Part shown: in pieces, positions 1 through 6,252 of the stretch
Layout of the letters: each line of letters starts with the position of its first letter
How positions within the stretch are numbered: the stretch's first letter is position 1
Assembly: GCA_946482295.1 (NCBI GenBank)
Contig: CAMLRB010000150.1
Coordinates: 1-8,572, forward strand
Origin: an uncultured Bacteriovorax sp.
GTDB lineage: Bacteria > Bdellovibrionota > Bacteriovoracia > Bacteriovoracales > Bacteriovoracaceae
Reading direction: 5' to 3'
Length of the DNA stretch: 8,572 bases
Position numbers and translations under genes: made by a program
The notes under the pieces: model-generated
Told to the model about the DNA's origin: nothing
What the model saw: the letters and a program-made list of their open reading frames with translations, nothing else
Databases searched by the model: none

Positions 1-1
1 T

Positions 2-523
2 GGTGGTGATTCAAGAATTCCTGGTGAGCTTAATAAGCACTCGGTAGGTCTTGGTGTTGGTCAAACGTTCTTACGTTCTGACTTTCATGATCATGGAACA
101 GATAAAATCACTCCTGATCTTTATTACAACTACTCTGCTAGCTACTCATTTGACTTCATGGCCAACTTCCATTGGTCAAAACATGAATATTTGAATCGTG
201 ATGTAGAAATCAAAGGTCTTGCTCTGGCAATCAAAGGAAAAGGCTTTCAGTTTGATGCTTTCACTCCTTACGCTTTTGGTGGCTTTGGTTTTTATCTTCC
301 TGAAGCAACGAGAATACTTGCAGGTGTTCCCACTGAAACTCGCTCTCAATTAGTTTTCGGGATGAACTTTGGTGTGGGTGTTGAGCTTCGTCTAAACGAC
401 ATGGCCAACGTTGGTGTTATCGCTCACTATCACGACCCATTCGACGTCCGACAAGAAGTCGGAGCTGACTTAGAGGGATCTTATATGAAGCTTTTGATTA
501 TCGCTTCATATACGTTCAACTAA
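2..523 (+). CDS. Outer-membrane beta-barrel protein, 3' part (5' end outside window)
   Basis: The frame is open from base 2 to the TAA at 521-523, giving 173 residues with no start in the window; an ATG at 158 is internal, because clear barrel sequence precedes it (GLGVGQTFL, then YYNYSASYSFDF). The translation alternates short polar and hydrophobic/aromatic stretches typical of transmembrane beta strands, has glycine-rich turns (FGGFGFYLPE, NFGVGVELR) and ends in SYTFN, with a phenylalanine next to last, close to the usual barrel C-terminal signature. The signal peptide and first strands lie outside the window. It resembles small OmpA/OmpW-like 8-stranded barrels, and the GQTFL...DHG...ITPDLYYNYS segment recalls a family I associate with Bdellovibrio-like bacteria. 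A structural or permeability role is likely; no substrate can be named. Its stop codon directly abuts the start of the next gene. Sure of barrel nature, unsure of exact family. Confidence 0.75.
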   Translation, partial: GGDSRIPGELNKHSVGLGVGQTFLRSDFHDHGTDKITPDLYYNYSASYSFDFMANFHWSKHEYLNRDVEIKGLALAIKGKGFQFDAFTPYAFGGFGFYLPEATRILAGVPTETRSQLVFGMNFGVGVELRLNDMANVGVIAHYHDPFDVRQEVGADLEGSYMKLLIIASYTFN

Positions 524-1327
524 ATGCCCGCCTCACCGTACCGCCTCTATATCATCACTGGTAAAGGTGGTGTCGGTAAAACATCGCTTTCGATGGCGCT
601 GACAAAACATCTTGAAGCTCAAGGTGTGAAAGTAAAATACAATTGTTTTTATCAAACACCCGAACCTGAGCTTTGGCGCAAACTTAATTTGCCCGTTTTA
701 GAAGCTGATCTTTTCTCCAGTGCTGAAATGTACATTGGGAAAAAACTAAAATCGACGACGATCGCTTCTTGGATCATGCGCACCCATTTTTTCAAATCAC
801 TTTTTCAAATGATTCCTGGTCTCGGTCACATGATTCTCCTTGGAAGACTGATTGAAGAAATGCAAAACGATCCGTCACTAACCATAGTGCTTGATTCGCC
901 AGCATCAGGTCACGCACTCACAATGTTTGAATCCTCATCAAATTTCAAAAAGATTTTTGGAAGCGGTCTCATTGTCAAAGATATAGAACGTATGCAGGGA
1001 TTTTTATCAGGCCCTCATTGTTTAAAAACATACGTTGTGGCCATTGCCACCGAACTTGCACTCATGGAAGCACAAGATTTGAAACGCGAACTTGAATCCA
1101 ATTCCAATGGTCTCAAAATGGAGCCGGAAATTGTCATCAACGACTCCTTCACTCGCTATATTGAAAAAGAAAATGTGGCTAAAGTTGACCTACCGGATTT
1201 TCTGCAATCTAAACTCAAACAAGAAGAACCTGTTCTCCTTCAACATCCTACTCTTCCGCATGTTGATGAAACAGATCAGGACAAAATCGTAAAAGAAATC
1301 CTTCCACTTATGGAGAGATTTGTATGA
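524..1327 (+). CDS. ArsA/Get3-family ATPase, subunit 1 (short; switch I motif lost)
   Basis: A 267-residue SIMIBI-class P-loop ATPase. The deviant Walker A motif GKGGVGKTS lies at residues 13-21 and keeps the signature lysine (K14) that in Get3/ArsA/NifH dimers reaches across to the partner's nucleotide. LDSPASGH at 123-130 matches switch II (family DTPP..H), and VIND at 204-207 fits the adenine-contacting asparagine loop. The switch I region after the first strand (about 38-55, YNCFYQTPEPEL) lacks the DPA motif whose aspartate activates water in Get3. A methionine- and phenylalanine-rich segment at 89-112 could be a client or partner surface. No CxxC and no ArsA-type metal cysteines are seen, so arsenite transport is not supported. 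The start is fixed by the P-loop near the N-terminus. There is no Shine-Dalgarno, and the ATG follows the previous stop with no gap, suggesting translational coupling. Family certain; client unknown. Confidence 0.85.
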   Translation: MPASPYRLYIITGKGGVGKTSLSMALTKHLEAQGVKVKYNCFYQTPEPELWRKLNLPVLEADLFSSAEMYIGKKLKSTTIASWIMRTHFFKSLFQMIPGLGHMILLGRLIEEMQNDPSLTIVLDSPASGHALTMFESSSNFKKIFGSGLIVKDIERMQGFLSGPHCLKTYVVAIATELALMEAQDLKRELESNSNGLKMEPEIVINDSFTRYIEKENVAKVDLPDFLQSKLKQEEPVLLQHPTLPHVDETDQDKIVKEILPLMERFV

Positions 1328-2346
1328 CAACGAAAGTCCCGCATAAGAAAGTCGAAATTTTCTGTGGCACAGGTGGAGTCGGGAAAACAACGATAGCCAC
1401 GGCCCGAGCACTTGATTTAGCTGGAGACGGCAAAAAAGTTTTACTTATCACGATTGATCCCGCCAAACGTTTGAAACAAATTCTTCAATTGCCGGATAAC
1501 GATGATGGTGAAATTCACAGTGTTGCACTTGGGTTTGATGCTATTTTAATGTCTCCCGGAGCGACTTTAAGAAGAATCGCAAAAGAGAAAGGATTAGAGC
1601 AGGAATTCGAATCAAACATCATTAAAACGCTTTCGCGTCCCTATGGTGGCATGAATGAAATCATGTCTATTATTGAGGTCCAATTTCAATTACAAAAGAA
1701 CTACTACGATACTATTATTTTAGATACCCCACCGGGCAAACATTTTATCGATTTCCTGGAATCATCTGAGAAAATCAAAAATTTTTTTGATAAATCTTTT
1801 CTCGAAATTTTCGAATACTTGGGAAAAAGTATTCATGGTGAAAAAAAATCGAAAAATATTTTCACCATGGTCATCTCAAGTGGTGTGAAAAAACTTCTGA
1901 GTTATCTGGAAGCTGTAACCGGTGCAGAATTTGTGCGCGAGTTTATTGATGCAGTTCTGGCCCTCTATCGTTGTCGAGATTCATTTTTGAGTGCACTTGA
2001 ATTTCAACATCAATTGCGTCAGGAAAGTTTTTCCAATTGGTTCTTAGTGACTTCAGTCGAACAACAAAAAATGCACGAAGCTCAAGTTCTCAAAGAGCAA
2101 GCCGCTCAGTTTATGCACAAAGATCTATTTGTAGTGATAAATAAGTGCCTAACCCCCTATTTAAGCGCCTGGGAACCAGCAACAGGATCCCCACTGGTCA
2201 AACTCAAAAAAGGAATGATTTTAAGGGAAGCTCAGCTCTCGGACTTTGCTAGTAAAAACTTCACAAAAGTATTAAAATTTCATGAAATAAATGATCCTTC
2301 GCCCTTAGAACACGTGAAAGGCCTGGCCCTCCAATTTAAGGCGTAG
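1324..2346 (+). CDS. ArsA/Get3-family ATPase, subunit 2 (signature lysine replaced)
   Basis: A 340-residue ArsA/Get3-type ATPase overlapping the previous gene by ATGA; GGAGAG at 1312-1317 is a good ribosome site 6 bases before the ATG. The P-loop is GTGGVGKTT (15-23): the catalytic K21 is present, but the signature lysine of the family motif KGGxGK is threonine (T16). Switch I is intact (ITIDPAKRL, 42-50, with D45), switch II reads LDTPPGKH (133-140), and VINKC (271-275) fits the adenine loop. Residues about 150-222 form a hydrophobic helical insertion in the position of the Get3 client-binding subdomain. Length is normal for the family. It differs from subunit 1 in exactly the elements that subunit 1 keeps or lacks, so a heterodimer is likely. 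Related adjacent pairs exist in actinobacteria (Rv3679/Rv3680 of Mycobacterium tuberculosis). A role in membrane-protein targeting is possible but unproven; arsenical export is unlikely. Confidence 0.88.
   Translation: MTTKVPHKKVEIFCGTGGVGKTTIATARALDLAGDGKKVLLITIDPAKRLKQILQLPDNDDGEIHSVALGFDAILMSPGATLRRIAKEKGLEQEFESNIIKTLSRPYGGMNEIMSIIEVQFQLQKNYYDTIILDTPPGKHFIDFLESSEKIKNFFDKSFLEIFEYLGKSIHGEKKSKNIFTMVISSGVKKLLSYLEAVTGAEFVREFIDAVLALYRCRDSFLSALEFQHQLRQESFSNWFLVTSVEQQKMHEAQVLKEQAAQFMHKDLFVVINKCLTPYLSAWEPATGSPLVKLKKGMILREAQLSDFASKNFTKVLKFHEINDPSPLEHVKGLALQFKA
1813..1869 (+). repeat. Two back-to-back perfect hairpins inside ATPase subunit 2
   Basis: GAATACTT (1813-1820) pairs with AAGTATTC (1827-1834) around a 6-base loop. 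Starting at that same last base, CATGGTGAAAA (1834-1844) pairs with TTTTCACCATG (1859-1869) around a 14-base loop. Eight adenines run through 1841-1848. The reading frame continues unbroken through both. There is no T tract after the second arm, so it is not a standard intrinsic terminator. It could be an mRNA folding element or chance in AT-rich sequence. Confidence 0.4.
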
Positions 2347-2374
2347 TTAAACTCATAAACTCCAGTGGAATTTA

Positions 2375-3598
2375 ATGGAACTTAAAATCAAAACAAAAGA
2401 GCAGTTAGAAAATTTCGTTTGCGAACATTGGGAAGAAGTGAACGAATACATCGATAATAAAAAGAAAACGCTGCCAATTCCTTTTTATTCAAGTGTCGAT
2501 ATTCGTGAAAGTAAATTTAAATATGCACCAGTTGACCACAACATGTATCCTGCTGGCTTCAACAACCTTTGCAGTTTTGATCATCGCGAAGCGACTCGTG
2601 TTGCTGGCGAAACTATCAAAAAATTAAATCCAACCGCGAAGATGGTTGGAATTTTTCCAGAATCGCATACTAAAAATTTAATGTATCTCGATCATCTCGC
2701 GACACTCGGAAAAATGATCGAAGATGCTGGTTACAAAGTTCGCTTTTTAAGTTTTGATCCGGCCCTTTTTCCAGGTGAAGAAGATTGCCTTGGTTTGATT
2801 TCAAATTCAGGTTCACCTCTCACTATTTGTAAAGCTTCAATTAAAGATGGAAAACTTTATGTAAACGGTGAACAAATGGACATCGTTATATGTAACAATG
2901 ATCAATCCAATCCATGGCAAATTGATTGGAGTCAAGTAACAACACCAATTACGCCTACTCCAAAAATTGGTTGGTTCCGTCGTCAAAAAAATATTCACTT
3001 CACCTACTACAAAAAAGTAGCTGATGAATTTTGCGCCCATTTCGGAATTGATTCTGACCTTATCCAAGCAAAGTTTCGCGCCGTCGAAGACGTAGATTTT
3101 GAAAATAAAAATGGTCTCGAAAAATTAGGCGCTGAAGTTGACGGCCTCATCAGCGAATTAAAACCTGATTCAAAAGTTTTTGTGAAAGCTTCACAAGGAA
3201 CTTACGGAATGGGGATTAGTGTTGTTTCAAGTGGTGAAGAAATCATCAACATGAACCGCAAAACGCGCAATAAAATGGATGTAGGTAAAAACAGCATTAA
3301 GTTTACATCCCTTCTCGTACAAGAAGGTGTTGAAACAATCATTAAATATGACGACAAACCGGCAGAGATCACCATTTATCTTATCGATGGAAAAAGTATC
3401 GGCGGATTTATGAGAATCAACGGAGAAAAAGATTCGCTTGGCAATCTTAACAGTCGCGGAATGGTTTTCAGAAAACTTTGCATGGGTGACATTGTTGAAT
3501 CCGCTGAAGACCACAAAAACAAAGAAGCAGTTTATTCGCTTATCGCTCGATTAGCGACAATCGCTTCTGCATACGAAATACAAGAAGTACTTAATTAA
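2375..3598 (+). CDS. gshA: Glutamate-cysteine ligase, proteobacterial GshA type
   Basis: A 407-residue protein matching the GshA family found in Acidithiobacillus, Nitrosomonas and other proteobacteria (Pfam GshA, PF08886), distinct from the E. coli and plant-type ligases. It should join L-glutamate and L-cysteine using ATP to form gamma-glutamylcysteine, the first step of glutathione synthesis, in the cytoplasm. Recognisable segments are KYAPVDHNMYPAGFNNLC (49-66), a glycine-rich ATP-grasp-like loop FVKASQGTYGMGI (269-281), VQEGVET (315-321), and a C-terminal block GGFMRINGEKDSLGNLNS (343-360). Full length for the family. The start follows ATPase 2 by 28 bases with only a weak site (GTGGAA at 2365-2370). 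The gene supplying the second step, gshB, is not in the window. The two genes downstream make its substrate cysteine, which supports the assignment. Family identity is from remembered motifs. Confidence 0.85.
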   Translation: MELKIKTKEQLENFVCEHWEEVNEYIDNKKKTLPIPFYSSVDIRESKFKYAPVDHNMYPAGFNNLCSFDHREATRVAGETIKKLNPTAKMVGIFPESHTKNLMYLDHLATLGKMIEDAGYKVRFLSFDPALFPGEEDCLGLISNSGSPLTICKASIKDGKLYVNGEQMDIVICNNDQSNPWQIDWSQVTTPITPTPKIGWFRRQKNIHFTYYKKVADEFCAHFGIDSDLIQAKFRAVEDVDFENKNGLEKLGAEVDGLISELKPDSKVFVKASQGTYGMGISVVSSGEEIINMNRKTRNKMDVGKNSIKFTSLLVQEGVETIIKYDDKPAEITIYLIDGKSIGGFMRINGEKDSLGNLNSRGMVFRKLCMGDIVESAEDHKNKEAVYSLIARLATIASAYEIQEVLN

Positions 3599-3602
3599 GG
3601 AG
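3597..3602 (+). promoter_or_regulatory. Strong Shine-Dalgarno for cystathionine beta-synthase
   Basis: AAGGAG overlaps the gshA stop codon and sits 8 bases before the ATG at 3611. It is the best ribosome site in the cluster. It favours 3611 over the second ATG at 3614, and suggests that the enzyme is translated well and independently of its upstream neighbour. Confidence 0.75.
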
Positions 3603-3610
3603 ATATCACT

Positions 3611-4993
3611 ATGATGACTGGAGCTAAGAAAAACATCTTAGAAGCCATTGGATGGACACCGATTGTAAAACTGAACAAAGTGACAGCGGATTGCAAATCA
3701 GAAATTTACGTAAAACTTGAATTCATGAATCCAGGTGGGTCTTCAAAAGACCGCATTGGTGGATTTATTATGGATCGTGCAGTTGCTGCTGGAAAATTAA
3801 AACCAGGTGGAACAATTATCGAAGGAACATCCGGAAACACGGGTGTAGGGCTAGCGATGTGGGCCGCTGTTAACGGATACAAATGTATTTTCGTAATGGC
3901 CGATAAGCAGTCCATTGAAAAAGTGAATAACTTAAAAGCTTTTGGAGCTAAAGTTGTTGTCTGTCCTACAGACGTTGAACCAGAAGATCCTCGCTCTTAC
4001 TATTCTGTTTCAAAGCGACTTGCTGAAACAATCCCTAATTCATACTATGTGAATCAATATGACAACCTCTGGAACCGTGAAACTCACGTGGCAACAACAG
4101 GGCCTGAAATTTTCGAACAGACTAAAGGTGACTTCGATGTCTATATGGCCGGAGTTGGTACGGGTGGAACAATCACTGGTGTTTCAATGTATCTCAAGAC
4201 AAAAATGCCAAACTTAACAACAGTAGGGGTTGATGTTGAAGGGTCCATTGTTGCTCAATACGCCCGCACTGGTGATTTAAGCGGCGCTCGTTCATATGTT
4301 ATTGAAGGAATCGGAGAAGACTTTATTCCAGAAAACTATGACTTCAAAGTCATTGATGACTGGGTCGTTGTTGGTGATAAAGAATCATTCCTTATGACAC
4401 GCGCCCTTCTAAAGCAAGAAGGGATCTATACAGGTGGATCTGGCGGAGCAGCGGTTGTTGGTGCGATTAAATACGCTAAGACACTTAAAGAACCGAAAAA
4501 AATTCTTGTTGTTCTTCCGGATTCTGGAAACAGATACGCTTCGAAAATTTACAATGATGAGTGGATGATGGCAAAAGGCTACATTGATTCTTCATTCAAC
4601 GTGATCATTAAAGATCTTTTGGCTGATCTTGGCAAAAACAACAAGCCACTCATTTCAATCACAGACCACGCTACAATCGGTGACGCTGTAAAAATGATGG
4701 AAGATAAAAATGTCTCTCAATTGCCAGTAATCCAAGGCGACATCATTAAAGGAATCGTGAGCGAGACAAGCTTGTTAAAACCGCTTTATACAGGTGAATT
4801 CAAACTCTCAGACAACGTCAGCCTCGCCTACAACAAATCTTACAGAGTTGTAGACATCAATGATCTGCTGGCAAACGTCCAAGATTCACTTCTAAAAAAA
4901 GAAGTGGTACTCATCACTGAAAATGGCAAACTTAAAAACTTACTAACTAATATCGACGTCCTCAACTTCATCGCAAAAAGAGAAAACGTATGA
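3611..4993 (+). CDS. cbs: Cystathionine beta-synthase with C-terminal CBS domains
   Basis: A 460-residue fold-type II PLP enzyme that condenses homocysteine with serine to give cystathionine. GGSSKDR at 42-48 carries the Schiff-base lysine (K46); EGTSGNTG (71-78) is the substrate carboxylate/PLP O3' loop; GTGGT (183-187) is the phosphate loop; PDSGNRY (303-309) provides the serine near the pyridine nitrogen. IEGIGEDFIP (231-240) and the long C-terminus favour cystathionine beta-synthase over cysteine synthase. Residues about 344-456 form a tandem CBS (Bateman) module: the first motif is clear (SQLPVIQGDIIKGIVSETSLL), the second more divergent. In animal enzymes this module is the S-adenosylmethionine-responsive region; the same control here is inference. 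The N-terminal haem domain of the vertebrate enzyme is absent. The gene overlaps the next by ATGA, pairing it with the following transsulfuration enzyme. Confidence 0.92.
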   Translation: MMTGAKKNILEAIGWTPIVKLNKVTADCKSEIYVKLEFMNPGGSSKDRIGGFIMDRAVAAGKLKPGGTIIEGTSGNTGVGLAMWAAVNGYKCIFVMADKQSIEKVNNLKAFGAKVVVCPTDVEPEDPRSYYSVSKRLAETIPNSYYVNQYDNLWNRETHVATTGPEIFEQTKGDFDVYMAGVGTGGTITGVSMYLKTKMPNLTTVGVDVEGSIVAQYARTGDLSGARSYVIEGIGEDFIPENYDFKVIDDWVVVGDKESFLMTRALLKQEGIYTGGSGGAAVVGAIKYAKTLKEPKKILVVLPDSGNRYASKIYNDEWMMAKGYIDSSFNVIIKDLLADLGKNNKPLISITDHATIGDAVKMMEDKNVSQLPVIQGDIIKGIVSETSLLKPLYTGEFKLSDNVSLAYNKSYRVVDINDLLANVQDSLLKKEVVLITENGKLKNLLTNIDVLNFIAKRENV

Positions 4994-6213
4994 CGAAAAA
5001 AAGCACACCAAAAAAATCAGCTGTAAAAACAACTTCGCCTAAAAAAGCTAAAGCGAAAGAAACTCCATTCCAGGATATCGCAACGAGAGTTATTCACGTG
5101 GGCGGGCATCCTGATAAAGAAACAGGCGCCATTATGCCGCCAATTTTCCAAACATCAACTTATGTACAAGAGTCACCAGGTGTACACAAAGGATATGAAT
5201 ACACACGTTCTCACAATCCTACTCGTACTCGTCTGGAAGAATGTCTGGCTTCTCTTGAGCAAGCAAAACACTGCTGTGTAACGGCTTCTGGTCTTTCAGC
5301 AGAAATGCTGATGATGCATTTACTTCCACCAGGATCAAATATCATCTGTGGAGATGATGTTTACGGTGGGACATACAGATTATTCACGACTGTATTTAAT
5401 CACGTACACAATTTCCGTTTTGTTGATACAACTGATCTGAAAAAATTAGAAAAAGAAATTAAGAGCTTTAAACCGGCAATGATCTGGTTAGAAACGCCTA
5501 CAAACCCGCTACTCAAAATTACAGATATCGCAGCCGTCGCGGCTATGGCCAAAAAGGCTAAAGCTCTTACTGTTGTTGATAACACTTTCATGAGTCCAAT
5601 TTTCCAGAATCCATTGGTTCTTGGAGCAGATTTTGTTCTTCACTCAATGACAAAATATATTAACGGACACAGTGATGTTGTAGGCGGATGTATCATGTTG
5701 AATGACGATCACCATAGAAAGGAACTTTTCCGCCTGCAAAACTCAATCGGCCCTTCTCAATCACCATTTGACTCTTGGTTGGTTCTTCGTGGAGTAAAAA
5801 CTTTAGCGATCAGAATGGCAGCTCATGAAAAGAATGCAATGGCCGTAGCTCAGTACCTTGAAAAGCATCCTAAGGTTGAAAGAGTTGTTTACCCTGGTCT
5901 TAAGTCTCACCCTCAACATGCAATTGCAAAAAAACAAATGCTGGGCTTTGGCGGGATGATTACTTTCTTCCTGAAAGGAGACATTAAAAAATCAAACAAG
6001 TTCCTTGAAACGGTAAAACTTTTTGCTCTCGCTGAAAGTTTAGGTGGAGTTGAAAGTTTGATTGAACATCCGGCGATCATGACTCACGCATCTGTTCCTA
6101 AAAAAGTTCGTGAATCAATTGGTCTGACTGATAACCTCATCCGTTTATCAGTTGGGATTGAGAATGTACAAGACTTAATCGATGATTTAGAAGAAGCTTT
6201 TAAGGCCGTTTAA
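4990..6213 (+). CDS. Cystathionine gamma-lyase (or gamma-synthase) family PLP enzyme
   Basis: A 407-residue Cys/Met-metabolism PLP enzyme of fold type I. YTRSHNPTR (71-79) donates tyrosine and arginine to the neighbouring subunit's PLP; LETPTNP (167-173), VVDNTF (195-200) and SMTKYINGHSDVVGG (219-233, Schiff-base K222) are standard; ESLGGVESLIEHPAIMTHASV (349-369) is the C-terminal substrate loop. Sequence alone does not separate lyase from synthase, but the ATGA overlap with cystathionine beta-synthase argues for gamma-lyase, completing reverse transsulfuration: cystathionine to cysteine, 2-oxobutanoate and ammonia. Some such enzymes also release hydrogen sulfide. Odd feature: residues 1-25 are a basic, disordered-looking tail with nine lysines plus Ser/Thr/Pro/Ala. 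No ATG, GTG or TTG codon lies between 4990 and the conserved domain, so the tail is probably real. The gene is last in the cluster, directly before a terminator. Confidence 0.9.
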   Translation: MTKKSTPKKSAVKTTSPKKAKAKETPFQDIATRVIHVGGHPDKETGAIMPPIFQTSTYVQESPGVHKGYEYTRSHNPTRTRLEECLASLEQAKHCCVTASGLSAEMLMMHLLPPGSNIICGDDVYGGTYRLFTTVFNHVHNFRFVDTTDLKKLEKEIKSFKPAMIWLETPTNPLLKITDIAAVAAMAKKAKALTVVDNTFMSPIFQNPLVLGADFVLHSMTKYINGHSDVVGGCIMLNDDHHRKELFRLQNSIGPSQSPFDSWLVLRGVKTLAIRMAAHEKNAMAVAQYLEKHPKVERVVYPGLKSHPQHAIAKKQMLGFGGMITFFLKGDIKKSNKFLETVKLFALAESLGGVESLIEHPAIMTHASVPKKVRESIGLTDNLIRLSVGIENVQDLIDDLEEAFKAV

Positions 6214-6248
6214 TAAAAAAAGCCCGGTTCAGAACCGGGCTTTTTTTT
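6214..6248. terminator. Bidirectional rho-independent terminator
   Basis: A GC-rich stem AGCCCGGTT (6221-6229) pairs perfectly with AACCGGGCT (6233-6241) around a 3-base loop. Seven adenines precede it (6214-6220) and eight thymines end it (6241-6248). The symmetrical A and T tracts let it stop transcripts from both sides: the thiol cluster, which stops at 6213, and the converging minus-strand gene, which stops at 6253. Confidence 0.95.
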
Positions 6249-6252
6249 GTCC

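Noticed and set aside
158..523. Separate small protein starting at the ATG at 158
   Set aside because: The same frame is open back to base 2 and encodes convincing barrel sequence before that ATG, so it is the end of a longer gene.
1190..1411. Minus-strand open frame across the junction of the two ATPase genes
   Set aside because: It lies wholly inside two well-supported ATPase genes and its composition has no recognisable features; a shadow frame.
524..2346. Arsenical resistance operon (ArsA pair with glutathione genes)
   Set aside because: The ATPases lack the ArsA metal-binding cysteine pattern, and no arsB, arsC, arsD or arsR is present. Family name alone does not support arsenic transport.
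2837..3514. Two minus-strand open frames within gshA
   Set aside because: Both are antisense shadows of a conserved enzyme gene, with no ribosome site or domain evidence.
4887..4906. 7-bp hairpin with a run of adenines in the loop near the end of cystathionine beta-synthase
   Set aside because: Short stem inside coding sequence without a T tract; expected by chance in AT-rich DNA.
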